From: CAVZYN01 sp963779515
Lineage (GTDB): Bacteria > Pseudomonadota > Alphaproteobacteria > Rhizobiales > Hyphomicrobiaceae
Assembly: GCA_963779515.1 (NCBI GenBank)
Contig: CAVZYN010000017.1
Location: forward strand, 492,759 to 556,758
Direction of reading: 5' to 3'
DNA length: 64,000 nucleotides
Position 1 is the first letter of the stretch. Each line of letters starts with the position of its first letter. The position numbers were made by a program, and so were the translations under genes. Positions 50,597 to 60,006 of this stretch are shown piece after piece. The notes beneath the pieces were generated by a model, which was not told the origin of the DNA, searched no databases, and worked only from the letters and a program-made list of their open reading frames with translations.

Positions 50597-51598
50597 ATGA
50601 CCCTTCTTGAACGCCGACCCAAGGTGTTGGACGTGGCCGCCAAGGCGGGCGTCAGTACCGCGACTGTCGATCGCGTCATCAACGGCCGCGGTGGCGTGCA
50701 TCAGCGGACGGTGGCGCGGGTCGAAGAGGCTATTCGCGAGATCGCTGGCAATGGCCGGGCGGCGCACCGGACGGGCGGCCGTTTCGATGTCTTTCTGCCG
50801 GCGGACTCGGGTCGCTCGACCGAAGTGTTGGCAGAGGCCTTGATGGCGTCGGGCGAGGTGTGCAGCGCCGACGTCAATGTTGTTCTCGTCGAGCGCATGA
50901 ATGCGACGGCGCTTGGTGAAAGCCTGATGGCCTGCGCTTCCAGCGGCAGCTCGGGCGTCGCCTTTCAGGGTGTCGACCACCCCATCGTGCGCGAGGCGGT
51001 CGCTGAGTTGAAGCGCGCGAAGATTCCGATCGTCACACTCTGTTCCGATGTCGCGGGCGGTGATCGCCTCGCCTATGTCGGCGTCGACAATCGCGCGGCG
51101 GGACGCACCAGCGGTTTGTTGATGGGACGGTTCTGCCGTGGTCCCGGGAAATTGGCGATCGTGTGGGGCGGCCAACTTTACCGCAGTCATGAAGAGCGCG
51201 AGATCGGGTTTCGCGCGGTGCTGCGCCACGACCATCCGGCATTGCAGATCCTCGACATGGTCAACGGCCATGACGATGCAGACCTGAATTTCGCGCGCAT
51301 GACCGAGGTTATTGCCGAGCACCCCGATCTGCTCGGCGTCTATTGTGTCGGTGGCGGGCAAAAGGGTGTCGCCGCCGCGCTGGAAGCATCCGGGCGCGCG
51401 CACTCCATCGTCATGATCGGCCATAACTTCAATGATGAGACGCGGCCATTCCTGCTCTCTGGAACGATGGACGCGGTGATCCATCAAGACATGACGCGGA
51501 TCGCGGAGAGCGCATTGGATTGCCTGATGGGGCGCTCCCCGCCGTCGCGGAGCACTGCTGTTGCAATCGAAATTGTCACGCGGGAAAATTTGCGATGA
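50597..51598 (+). CDS. LacI-family transcriptional regulator
   Basis: The 333-residue regulator has the LacI helix-turn-helix (KVLDVAAKAGVSTATVDRVI, with NGRGGVHQRTVARVEEA) and a type I periplasmic-like sensor domain (VDVFLPADSG-like, VTLCSDVAGGDRLAYVGVDN, RAAGRTSGLLMGRF). It should respond to an intermediate of the downstream pathway and repress the operon and the divergent liv genes, inferred from position. Its TGA overlaps the ATG of the next gene (ATGA), so it is the first gene of the catabolic operon. Confidence 0.92.
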   Translation: MTLLERRPKVLDVAAKAGVSTATVDRVINGRGGVHQRTVARVEEAIREIAGNGRAAHRTGGRFDVFLPADSGRSTEVLAEALMASGEVCSADVNVVLVERMNATALGESLMACASSGSSGVAFQGVDHPIVREAVAELKRAKIPIVTLCSDVAGGDRLAYVGVDNRAAGRTSGLLMGRFCRGPGKLAIVWGGQLYRSHEEREIGFRAVLRHDHPALQILDMVNGHDDADLNFARMTEVIAEHPDLLGVYCVGGGQKGVAAALEASGRAHSIVMIGHNFNDETRPFLLSGTMDAVIHQDMTRIAESALDCLMGRSPPSRSTAVAIEIVTRENLR

Positions 51599-52380
51599 CG
51601 GTCCCGTTCGAACGACTTGCACGAGATCTTGCTTCGGCGTGGTGCGACGGCACGGCCGTGCCGCTGCCACCGCAAGGCTCAGGACCTGCGACGCGACGCG
51701 ACGCCTACGCCATCCAGGATCGCATGGCGGAGCTGATCGGCGGGCCGGTCGCGGGATGGAAGGTCGGGGCGACCGTGCGTGCGGTGCAAATCTTCGAAGG
51801 TCACGACGCACCACTGCCCGGACGAATCTTCGCCGATCGTCTGTTCGAGAGCCCGGCGCGTGTTCCGGCGCGCTGGTTTCGCGGCGCAAAGGTCGAGTGC
51901 GAGTTCGCATTCCGATTGACGCGCGCGCTGCCCGCTGGACGCGACCCGGTGACGGTCGCGATGCTCGCCGATGCATTGACGTTTCACCCCGCGATCGAAA
52001 TCGCGGCAACGCGGTATGCTCCCGGCACCGGCAACCGCGCGGCGACGACGTTCGATGGTATTGCCGACAACGGTGGTGCCGGAGCAGCCGTCATTGGGGC
52101 CGCCGTCGCCGCGTGGCACGCGCTGCCGTTCGAAACCATGCCGATCATCGCCTGCCTCGATGGCAGTCCGCCGATCCAGATCTATACCGGTGCCTATCGA
52201 CGCCCACCCGTCGAGATCATGGCCGAGACGTTGACCGAGTTGCGGGCGCGTGGCGTCGCCATTGAGCCCGGATGCGTGGTGCTCACCGGCTCGCTGTCGC
52301 TGCCGACGCCAATCCGTCAGGGTCAGACGCTGGTTGTGACATTCGCCGGGTTGCCACCCCTCACCCTCACGCTTACCTGA
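51595..52380 (+). CDS. 2-keto-4-pentenoate hydratase/FAH-superfamily protein
   Basis: The 261-residue protein is of the fumarylacetoacetate hydrolase superfamily, MhpD/hydratase branch. It has YAIQDRMAELIGGPVAGWKV, GATVRAVQIF, PLPGRIFADRL, KVECEFAFRL (metal-binding E-x-E), and GCVVLTGSLSLPTPI. Such enzymes hydrate 2-oxo-4-enoates or cleave/isomerise related keto acids. It is coupled to lacI by a 4-bp overlap. Confidence 0.85.
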   Translation: MTVPFERLARDLASAWCDGTAVPLPPQGSGPATRRDAYAIQDRMAELIGGPVAGWKVGATVRAVQIFEGHDAPLPGRIFADRLFESPARVPARWFRGAKVECEFAFRLTRALPAGRDPVTVAMLADALTFHPAIEIAATRYAPGTGNRAATTFDGIADNGGAGAAVIGAAVAAWHALPFETMPIIACLDGSPPIQIYTGAYRRPPVEIMAETLTELRARGVAIEPGCVVLTGSLSLPTPIRQGQTLVVTFAGLPPLTLTLT

Positions 52381-52392
52381 GTCCAGTATCTC

Positions 52393-53226
52393 ATGGCCGC
52401 GCCGCGCTCATATGCCAACGTCCCGCTCTCGCTCGCACACTTGTGCGAGCTTGAAGTTGCACCTCCTGAACTCATCGACATCGCCGCGCGCGCCGGATTC
52501 GCATCTGTCGGACTGCGGACGTATCCCGCTTCGCCTGGTGGAGTCGCCTACGCTCTCCGCACCAGCGCCGAGCAAGCCGAGATGCGGCGGCGCATCGCTG
52601 CGACTGGCGTATCAGTGCTCTACATCGAGTTGATATCGCTCTCGGAGACGACGCGGGTCGCGGACTATGGGCCGATGCTCGAGGCTGGTGCCGCTATCGG
52701 CGCGAGGCGCGTTGCGGTGGCGGGTGATACGTCCGATGTCGCCGTGGTCGCGGACAAGATGGCCGAACTGTGCGTGCTTGCGCGGGGTTTTGGCATCGCG
52801 GTCGATCTCGAGTTCATGCCGTTTCGCGCAGTGCGCTCGCTTGCCGACGCCGTAGCTGTCGTCCGGCGTGCCGGCGAGGTCAATGCGCACGTGCTGATCG
52901 ATGCGTTGCATGTGTTTCGATCTGGCAGCTCGCTTGCCGATTTGGCGGCGCTCGATCCGCGGCTGCTCGGCACGTTGCAGATTTGCGATGCGCCGCACGC
53001 GGCGCCGGCGGCGGCCGAGCTCGTGGTTGAGGCGCGCACGCGACGCCTATTTCCTGGCCAGGGCGGACTCGACCTCGCGGGGCTCATGGCGGCGTTGCCG
53101 CCGGAGATTCCGATCGGCGTCGAAGTGCCGCTTGCCGGCCAGTATCCAAACCTCGACCCGGCGGAGCGGCTGGCCCGGCTGGCGAAAGTGACACGCGCAT
53201 TTCTCGAGCGGAGGTCCGCCACATGA
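52393..53226 (+). CDS. Sugar phosphate isomerase/epimerase-family TIM-barrel protein
   Basis: The 277-residue protein has the AP-endonuclease-2/xylose isomerase-like fold. It has PLSLAHLCELEVAPPELIDI, RAGFASVGLRTYPASPGGVA, EFMPFRAVRSLADAVAVVRR with a possible metal-binding Glu, VLIDALHVFRSG (Asp-x-x-His), and FPGQGGLDLAGLMAALP. Relatives include inosose dehydratase, hydroxypyruvate isomerase and 3-dehydroshikimate dehydratase. The next gene overlaps by 4 bp. The substrate cannot be determined. Confidence 0.85.
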   Translation: MAAPRSYANVPLSLAHLCELEVAPPELIDIAARAGFASVGLRTYPASPGGVAYALRTSAEQAEMRRRIAATGVSVLYIELISLSETTRVADYGPMLEAGAAIGARRVAVAGDTSDVAVVADKMAELCVLARGFGIAVDLEFMPFRAVRSLADAVAVVRRAGEVNAHVLIDALHVFRSGSSLADLAALDPRLLGTLQICDAPHAAPAAAELVVEARTRRLFPGQGGLDLAGLMAALPPEIPIGVEVPLAGQYPNLDPAERLARLAKVTRAFLERRSAT

Positions 53227-54005
53227 CCGCATTCGAGCACATTCTCGTTGAGAGGGACGAGGCGATCCTGTGGGTCACGATCAACCGGCCCGCCGCCATG
53301 AACGCGCTCAATCCGCAAGCGCATCGGGAGATCGCGGCCGCGCTCGATGCGTTCTCGGCGGCGGCTGATCTGCGCGTCGCCGTTCTGACCGGTGCGGGTG
53401 ATCGCGCCTTCTGTGTCGGCAGCGATCTCAAGGCACGGGCCGCCGCCAACGCCGATGATCATCCAGAGTCGGGTTTTGCCGGCTTGACGCACCGTTTTGA
53501 CCTCTTGAAGCCCGTGATCGCCGCGGTGAACGGGCTTGCAATTGGCGGCGGGGTCGAAATCGTTGCCGCCTGTGATCTCGCCATTGCCGCCGATCATGCC
53601 GAGTTTGCCCTGCCGGAGCCCCGCGTCGGACTTGCCGCATTGGGCGGTGGCGGATTGCAGCGGCTCGCGCGCAACATGCCGTTGAAGCACGCGATGGATC
53701 TGGTGCTGACCGGCCGCCGCATCAGTGCGACTGATGCCAAGCAGATGGGTCTCATCAACGAGGTCGTGCCGCGTGCGGACCTGAAGGCGCGGGCACGTGA
53801 GATTGCCGAGATGATCGTCGAGGGTGCGCCGCTCTCGATCGAGGCATCGAAGCAGGTGATGCTGCAATGCCTGGCGCACCCTGACCTCAAGTCCGCATTG
53901 TTGGCGCGCTATCCTGCTGCCGAGCGCATGCTGGCGAGTGAGGATGCCAAAGAAGGTCAGCGTGCCTTCGTCGAAAAGCGTAAGCCGAAATGGCAGGGGA
54001 AATGA
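53223..54005 (+). CDS. Enoyl-CoA hydratase/isomerase family protein
   Basis: The 260-residue crotonase has LWVTINRPAAMNALN, AFCVGSDLKARAAAN (the first oxyanion-hole peptide), AVNGLAIGGGVEIVAACDLA (the second) and PEPRVGLAALGGGGLQRLAR. The usual catalytic Glu of this last segment is at a variable position. It should add water to an unsaturated CoA thioester or do an isomerisation. The ATG overlaps the previous stop (ATGA). Confidence 0.9.
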   Translation: MTAFEHILVERDEAILWVTINRPAAMNALNPQAHREIAAALDAFSAAADLRVAVLTGAGDRAFCVGSDLKARAAANADDHPESGFAGLTHRFDLLKPVIAAVNGLAIGGGVEIVAACDLAIAADHAEFALPEPRVGLAALGGGGLQRLARNMPLKHAMDLVLTGRRISATDAKQMGLINEVVPRADLKARAREIAEMIVEGAPLSIEASKQVMLQCLAHPDLKSALLARYPAAERMLASEDAKEGQRAFVEKRKPKWQGK

Positions 54006-54006
54006 A

Positions 54007-54444
54007 ATGTCCGAGTTCTACGTAAAGGTTGGCGACAGTGCGCAGTTCTCCAAGACGGTCGGCGAGTTCGACGTCTATGGATTTGCCGGCATTACAGGGG
54101 ATTTCTCGCCCAATCACACCAACAAGGCCTACATGGAAAAGTCGAGTTACGGCCGGCTGCAAGCGCACGGCGCGCTGATGGTCGGCTATATGTCGACGGC
54201 CTCCACGCTGGTCATTGCGCACACGCGCGCCGATGCCGATGAAACGCCGGTGTCGCTCGGCTATGATCGGATCCGCTTTCTGGCACCGGTGTATTTCGGC
54301 GATACTATCACGGTTGACTATCGCATCAGCGCGATCGACGTGGCCGCGCGCCGGTCCACGGGGGCGATCGAGATCAAGAATCAGGAGGGGACGCTCGTCG
54401 CCGTCGGCACCCACATCCTGAAGTGGGTGAAGAACAAGACTTGA
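54007..54444 (+). CDS. MaoC-family dehydratase (R-specific hydratase type)
   Basis: The 145-residue hot-dog protein has the MaoC hydratase motif: YGFAGITGDFSPNHTNKAYM, with Asp and His of the D-x(4)-H dyad, GRLQAHGALMVGYMST and IRFLAPVYFGDTITVDYRI. Members add water to trans-2-enoyl-CoA. It follows the enoyl-CoA hydratase by 1 bp and precedes an SDR by 22 bp. Confidence 0.9.
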   Translation: MSEFYVKVGDSAQFSKTVGEFDVYGFAGITGDFSPNHTNKAYMEKSSYGRLQAHGALMVGYMSTASTLVIAHTRADADETPVSLGYDRIRFLAPVYFGDTITVDYRISAIDVAARRSTGAIEIKNQEGTLVAVGTHILKWVKNKT

Positions 54445-54466
54445 GCAGTGCGCAAGGGATCACGAC

Positions 54467-55204
54467 ATGAAGACGCGATTGGACGGACAGGTGGCCATCG
54501 TGACAGGGGCGGCGCGCGGTATCGGCCTCGGCATCGCCAAGCTGCTCACCGCGCGTGGTGCCAAGGTGATCGTGTGGGATCGCGATCTTGCGCCACTCAA
54601 GGATATTGTTGGCTTTACACCTGCCGGCGCCGAGGTCGTCGATGTGGCGAGCTACACCTCCGTCGAGCGCGCGTTCAAGGCGGCCATCGCCGCCCACGGC
54701 AAAGTCGACATCCTGGTCAACAACGCCGGCATCAACGGGCCCATAAAACCGTCGTGGGAGTATCCGCTGGAAGATTGGGACCGCGTGGTCGCCATCAATA
54801 TGACGGGTGTGTTCTATGCGAGCCGGCTCGCCGCCGAGCATATGCGCGCCAAAAAATACGGCCGCATCGTCACGGTTGCCTCGATCGCCGGCAAAGAGGG
54901 CGTGCCCAATATCAGCGCTTATTCGGCCGCCAAGGCTGGTGTGATCGGTTTTTCAAAAGCGTTGGCGAAGGAGCTGGCGGACTGCAACGTCACCGTCAAT
55001 TGCATCGCACCCGCCATGACCGAGACGGATCTTCTGAAAGGCATGACCGAGGAGCATATTCGCAACATGAAGGCCAAGATCCCGATGGGCCGCTTGGTGC
55101 AGGTCGACGAAGTCGCGGAACTCGCGGCATGGATCGCGAGCCCGGCCTGCAGCTTCACGACGGGCTTCGTGTTCGACATTACGGGCGGGCGCGCCACATA
55201 CTGA
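54467..55204 (+). CDS. Short-chain dehydrogenase (FabG-like)
   Basis: The 245-residue SDR has AIVTGAARGIGLGIAKLL, ILVNNAGINGPIKPSWEYPL, VASIAGKEGVPNISAYSAAK (Ser and Tyr-x-x-x-Lys) and a C-terminal FVFDITGGRATY. This N-N-A-G-I-N-G-P pattern is common in sugar-acid and 3-hydroxyacyl dehydrogenases. Its role here is probably oxidation of a hydroxyl formed by the hydratases. Confidence 0.9.
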   Translation: MKTRLDGQVAIVTGAARGIGLGIAKLLTARGAKVIVWDRDLAPLKDIVGFTPAGAEVVDVASYTSVERAFKAAIAAHGKVDILVNNAGINGPIKPSWEYPLEDWDRVVAINMTGVFYASRLAAEHMRAKKYGRIVTVASIAGKEGVPNISAYSAAKAGVIGFSKALAKELADCNVTVNCIAPAMTETDLLKGMTEEHIRNMKAKIPMGRLVQVDEVAELAAWIASPACSFTTGFVFDITGGRATY

Positions 55205-55231
55205 GATTGGCCTCCAACGAAAGTCGATGTG

Positions 55232-56191
55232 ATGTCCTTTGAAAACCCGCGTGTTGTTGTCGCCGGCGCCGGCGCCATGGGCGGCCTGTTCGGCGGGCTT
55301 CTCTCCGAAGGGGGGCTCGACGTCACCTTGGTCGATGCCTGGCCCGAGCACATCGCGGCGATCAAGGCGCACGGCTTGCGCATCATCGGCGTTGGTGGCG
55401 ATCGCGCATCTCGCTCAAGGCGACGACAGAGGCGCGCGAGATCCGCGAGGCCGATGTCGTGCTGTTCCAGTGCAAGTCGTTTGCGAACAAAGTGGCGGCC
55501 GAAAGTGTGAAACACTTGTTCAAGGGTGAGACTGCGGCCATCACGTTCCAGAACGGCCTCGGAAATGAGATGACGCTCGAGAGCGTCCTCGGCAATGGGC
55601 ACTGTGATCGGCGGATTGACGGCGCAGGCGGGGCTGGTCGAGGCTCCGGGCGTCGTGCGCAACTTCGGCAATCTGCCGACGCACATCGGCGAAATGGCCG
55701 GTGGTCGTTCGGATCGCGCCGTCGCCATCGCTGCGGCGTTCTCACGTCACGGGTTGCCGGTGACCGCGACGGCCGAGATCAAGCGTGAGAAATGGAAGAA
55801 GCTGCTCGGCAACGTCGCATTGGGCGCGATCTCGGCGGTGACGGACTTCCGCTCGTTCGAGATCATGCGGGTGCCGGAACTGCGCGAAACCGCGTTCCGG
55901 CTGATCGATGAAGCCGCCGCTGTCGCGAAGGTCGAGGGCGTCGCCTTGGATGTCGCGGAAGCGCGCGAGGTGCTGATGAAGTTGGTCGACACGTCTGGAG
56001 GTGGCACGGGTTCCTCGAAATCCTCCATGCGCGAAGACATCATCCGCAGGCGCCAGACCGAGATCGATACGATCCATGGCGCGGTCGCGGGGCTTGCCCG
56101 CAAACATGGGATCGCGACACCGACGCTCGATGCCATGATCGCGCTGGTGAAGGGGCTGCAAGGCCAATATCTCAACGATGGGCAAGGCTGA
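55232..56191 (+). pseudogene. Ketopantoate reductase (ApbA/PanE)-family gene with two compensating frameshifts
   Basis: The pieces join into a 319-residue ApbA/PanE-like reductase. The first frame gives VVVAGAGAMGGLFGGLLSEG and AHGLRIIGVGGDR. The middle section (about 55404-55598) is read in the -1 frame: REIREADVVLFQCKSFANKV, then ITFQNGLGNEMTLESVLG. The original frame resumes with TVIGGLTAQAGLVEAPGV, IKREKWKKLLGNVALGAISA (Lys, N-x-x-x-N-P region) and SSMREDIIRRRQTEIDTIHG. One base is missing near 55404 and one G is extra in 55597-55599. Consensus errors are the likely cause; the gene overlaps the acyl-CoA dehydrogenase as an intact operon member would. Confidence 0.82.
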
Positions 56192-57363
56192 TGCATTTCC
56201 AATTGACCGATGAGCAGAGACTGTTGATCGAGACCGCGCGACGTTTTGTGACGACGGAGCTCGTTCCGCTCGAGCAGGCGGTGGAGGCCAATCGCGCACT
56301 CGACCCCGCAACCGCACGATCGATTTTTGAGAAGTCCAAAGCGCTCGGCCTCTACGCCACCAACATCCCGGTCGAATTCGGCGGCGGCGGCCTCTCCGCC
56401 CTCGATACCTGCCTCGTCGAGGAGCAGTTTGGGCACACGACCGACATCCTGATTCGCCGCGCGTTCGGCAACGTCTATGAAGTACTGCTGCTTGCCAACG
56501 AGGTGCAACGCAAGCGCTGGCTGGAGCCGTGTGTTCAGGGTGAGCGGACATTCTCGGTCTGCTTCACCGAGCCCGAAGCCGGCTCCGACGCTGCCAGCAT
56601 CAAGACACGCGCGGTGCGCGACGGCGACGGCTGGCGCTTGAGCGGGCAGAAGATCTTCATCAGTGACGGCGCGTTCTCGGATTTCTTTGTGGTCTCCGCC
56701 GTGACAGACCCGGCGGCGGGCGCCAAGGGCATCTCGCTGTTCCTGGTCGACAAAGGCATGCCCGGGTTCACTGTTGGCCGTGATCAGGCGATGATGGGTC
56801 TCGGCGGCACAAGCCACGTCGAACTGTTCTTCGACAACGTGCGGCTCGGGCCGGAGCATCTGCTCGGCGAAGAAGGGCGCGGCCTCAATCACGCGTTCGA
56901 AACGCTCGGGCGCATTCGCCTCGCGCATATTGGCGCGCGCGCCGTCGGCAAGGCGACGCGCCTTCTCAAGATGATGACCGACTACGCGATTGCGCGGCGG
57001 CAGTTCGGCAAGCCGATCGGCGAATTCCAATTGGTGCAGCAGATGCTGGCCGATAGCGCGATGGAGATCAATGCCGCGCGCCTGCTGGTGCTGCAGGCGG
57101 CGGCTGACATCGATCAAGGGCTGGACGGGCGCGAACGCATCTCAATGGTGAAGGTCTATGCCGCCGAAATGCTTGGCCGGGTCGCCGATCGGGCGGTGCA
57201 GGTGCACGGCGGCATGGGCTATTGCAAAGACTTGGCCGTCGAGCGGCTCTATCGGGATGCGCGCATCTTCCGAATCTATGACGGTACGTCCGAGATCCAT
57301 CGCGGGATCATCGGCCGCTCGATCATGAAGCATGGGTCATCACGGTTCGCGGACATAGCATGA
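56191..57363 (+). CDS. Acyl-CoA dehydrogenase
   Basis: The 390-residue flavoprotein has FTEPEAGSDAASIKTRAVRD (FAD and substrate contacts), WRLSGQKIFISDG, IARRQFGKPIGEFQ, QVHGGMGYCKDLAVERLYRD, and the catalytic Glu368 in YDGTSEIHRGIIGR. It introduces an alpha-beta double bond in a CoA thioester. The start overlaps the PanE-like stop (TGATG). Together with the two hydratases and an SDR it forms a beta-oxidation-like set. Confidence 0.93.
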   Translation: MHFQLTDEQRLLIETARRFVTTELVPLEQAVEANRALDPATARSIFEKSKALGLYATNIPVEFGGGGLSALDTCLVEEQFGHTTDILIRRAFGNVYEVLLLANEVQRKRWLEPCVQGERTFSVCFTEPEAGSDAASIKTRAVRDGDGWRLSGQKIFISDGAFSDFFVVSAVTDPAAGAKGISLFLVDKGMPGFTVGRDQAMMGLGGTSHVELFFDNVRLGPEHLLGEEGRGLNHAFETLGRIRLAHIGARAVGKATRLLKMMTDYAIARRQFGKPIGEFQLVQQMLADSAMEINAARLLVLQAAADIDQGLDGRERISMVKVYAAEMLGRVADRAVQVHGGMGYCKDLAVERLYRDARIFRIYDGTSEIHRGIIGRSIMKHGSSRFADIA

Positions 57364-57393
57364 GTGGGGCGCGCGCGAGCGCGGGAAGCAGAT

Positions 57394-58924
57394 ATGACCA
57401 TCAATAAGTTTGTGACGGCAGAGGCTGCTGCGGCGCTGATCAAGGACGGCGACACGGTTGCGCTGATCGGCGGGGGCGGCGGGCCTCGTCGAGGCCACAT
57501 GCCTGCACGAAGCCATCGAAAAGCGCTTTCTCGCGACGGCGCATCCGCGCGGACTGACGCTGGTGCATTCACTCGGGATTGGCGATCGCAATACGCGCGG
57601 CGTCAACCGGTTCGCGCATGACGGCATGGTGCGGCGCGTCTATGGCGGGCACTGGGTTTGGTCGCCGCGCATGCAGCAACTGGCGAAAGACAACAAGATC
57701 GAGGCCTACGTTCTGCCCGGCGGCGTTGCGATGCAGCTCTTCCGCGAGATCGGCGCGGGGCGTCCGGGCCTCCTCACGCATGTGGGCCTGGGCACGTTTG
57801 TCGATCCGCGCGTCGATGGCGGGCGGATGAACAGCGCGGCCAAGGACTCGGTTGCCGAGGTTATGACGATCGATGGCCGCGAGCTGCTGCGTTACAAACC
57901 GTTTCCCGTCAACGTCGCCGTGATTCGTGGTTCGTTTGCCGACGCGCATGGCAACGTCAGTCTCGATCAAGAGCCGGCCAACGTCGATATCTACGCGGCG
58001 GCACTCGCGGCCCACAACTCAGGCGGCAAGGTCATCGTGCAGGTGCGCACGGCTGTCGACGTCGGCGCACTGCCCGCGCGATCCGTGCGCGTGCCCGGCG
58101 CCATTGTCGATGCCGTGGTGGTCGATCCCGCACAGTCGATGGGCTACGATGTCGTCTACGATCCGACCATGTCGGGGGAGATGAAAGGGCCGCCGAACCC
58201 CATCGTGCCGCAACCTTTTACTGTGCGCCAGTTGATCGCGCGACGCGCGGCGGATGAACTGGTGGATGGCGCCGTGCTCAACTACGGATTTGGTATTCCC
58301 GACGGCGTCGCCAAGCTCGTCGCCGAACGCGGTCACCTCGACCGTTACTATCAAACCATCGAGCATGGCACGTATGGCGGGGAATTGCTGGAAGGTTCTC
58401 TGTTCGGGTACGCGCGCAACGCGACCGCCATGATCGATGGGCCGTCGCAGTTCGACTTCTATTCCGGCGGTGGCCTCGATCTGGCGTTTCTGGGCTTTGG
58501 CGAAATCGATCGTGCGGGCAACGTCAACGTTTCGAAGCTCGGCGGCGTGACCGTTGGCCCCGGCGGGTTCATCGACATCGCGCAGAACGCCAAGAAGGTT
58601 GTGTTCTGTGGCACTTTCGATGCCAAGGGCACGCAGCTCGAGATCGGCGCAGGCCGCCTGCGGATCGTGCGCAACGGCGAGGTCGGCAAGTTCGTGACGG
58701 ACGTCGAGCAGATCACCTATTCAGGACGCGAAGCGATGAAGCGTGGCCAAGAGGTGGTCTATGTCACCGAACGCGCGGTGTTCCGCCTTACCAAGGACGG
58801 ATTGACGCTGACCGAAGTCGCGCCCGGCGTCGATGTGCGCCGCGACGTGATCGAGCGCATGACATTTGCGCCGCTCGTGCCGCGCGAGCCGGTCCTAATG
58901 CCGGCGGCCCATTTCAACCCCTGA
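57394..58924 (+). pseudogene. Acyl-CoA:carboxylate CoA-transferase with one-base frameshift
   Basis: Once a base is removed this is a 509-residue family I CoA-transferase (propionate/acetate CoA-transferase or YdiF type). The first frame holds MTINKFVTAEAAAALIKDGD and VALIGGGGG. At GGG 57481-57483 the frame shifts, then LVEATCLHEAIEKRFL, HSLGIGDRNTRGVNRFAHDG and LLTHVGLGTFVDPRVDGGR follow. The catalytic Glu is in TIEHGTYGG (about residue 323 after correction). It would load the pathway carboxylate onto CoA. An extra G in the consensus is the likely reason for the break. Confidence 0.85.
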
Positions 58925-58937
58925 TCGGAGCACTCCC

Positions 58938-59993
58938 ATGGCTCAGGTACGTATCGGCGTGATCGGCGCGGGCCTCATCGGCCGCACGCATATCGGCGTT
59001 CTCCGCGCGGGCGGTCCGGACTATACGCTGGCCGGCGTTGCCGACCCATCGCCGCAGGCGAAGCAGGAGGCAGAGGCGCTCGGCTATGCCTGCTATGCGA
59101 CGATCGAGGAAATGCTTGATAAGGCGAAACCCGACGGCGCGATCGTCGCGGTGCCGAACCAGTTGCATGTGTCGTCGGGGCTTGCTTGCATCGCCCGCAA
59201 GATCCCGATCATTGTCGAGAAGCCGATTTCGGACACGGTTGGCGAGGCGTTGAAACTGGTTGAGGCGGCCGAGAAGGCCGGCGTCGCGACGCTGACCGGA
59301 CATCACCGCCGGCACAACCCGATCATGCGCGAGGCGGCGCGCGTCGTCCGCGAAGGCGGGATCGGCCGGGTGGTGGCGGCGACGGCTATGTATCTCTCGC
59401 ACAAGCCGAAAGGCTATCACGACCTCGCATGGCGGCGGGAACCCGGTGGCGGTCCGGTGCTGATCAACGCCATTCACGATATCGATTGCCTCAGGATGCT
59501 GTGCGGCGAGATCGAGACGGTGCAGGCGCAGGCGTCGAACGCGGTGCGCGGGTTCGCCGTCGAGGATACCGCCGCAGCCGTGCTCCGCTTCAAGAGCGGC
59601 GCGCTCGGAACCCTGATCTGCTCGGATACGGCGTCGACGCCGTGGAGTTGGGAATGGGGCTCGCGCGAGAATCCGTCGTTCCCCTACGATGGCGAGAACT
59701 GCTTCATGCTGGCTGGAACCAAGGGCTCGCTGGCCGTGCCGGGTCTGGTGCATCGCTGGCATGAGGCGGGTGCGGAAAGCTGGCACACGCCGCTGACCCA
59801 GAAGCGGCTTCACGTCGCGCCGGCCGACGCCTATACAGAGCAGATGAAGAATTTCGCAGGCGTCATTCGTGGCACGGAGCAGCCGGTTCTCTCTGGCCGT
59901 GAAGGGATGATGACGCTGGCTGCGACGCTCGCGATCACCAAGTCGGCCAAGGCTGGTGGTGGCCCCATCCGTGTCGCGGATATGTTGACATAA
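58938..59993 (+). CDS. Gfo/Idh/MocA-family oxidoreductase
   Basis: The 351-residue dehydrogenase has the N-terminal Rossmann motif IGVIGAGLIGRTHIGVL, IIVEKPISDTVGEALKLVEA (E-K-P) and the C-terminal domain GGPVLINAIHDIDCLRMLCG (the H-D-I-D-x-L catalytic region). Family members oxidise cyclic polyols, inositols, sugar acids or related rings with NAD(P). It follows the CoA-transferase by 13 bp and precedes aroE by 13 bp. Confidence 0.92.
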   Translation: MAQVRIGVIGAGLIGRTHIGVLRAGGPDYTLAGVADPSPQAKQEAEALGYACYATIEEMLDKAKPDGAIVAVPNQLHVSSGLACIARKIPIIVEKPISDTVGEALKLVEAAEKAGVATLTGHHRRHNPIMREAARVVREGGIGRVVAATAMYLSHKPKGYHDLAWRREPGGGPVLINAIHDIDCLRMLCGEIETVQAQASNAVRGFAVEDTAAAVLRFKSGALGTLICSDTASTPWSWEWGSRENPSFPYDGENCFMLAGTKGSLAVPGLVHRWHEAGAESWHTPLTQKRLHVAPADAYTEQMKNFAGVIRGTEQPVLSGREGMMTLAATLAITKSAKAGGGPIRVADMLT

Positions 59994-60006
59994 GGTTTGA
60001 TGGACA

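Noticed and set aside
55747..57117. 456-codon minus-strand open frame
   Set aside because: It is antisense to the PanE-like gene and acyl-CoA dehydrogenase, both well supported.
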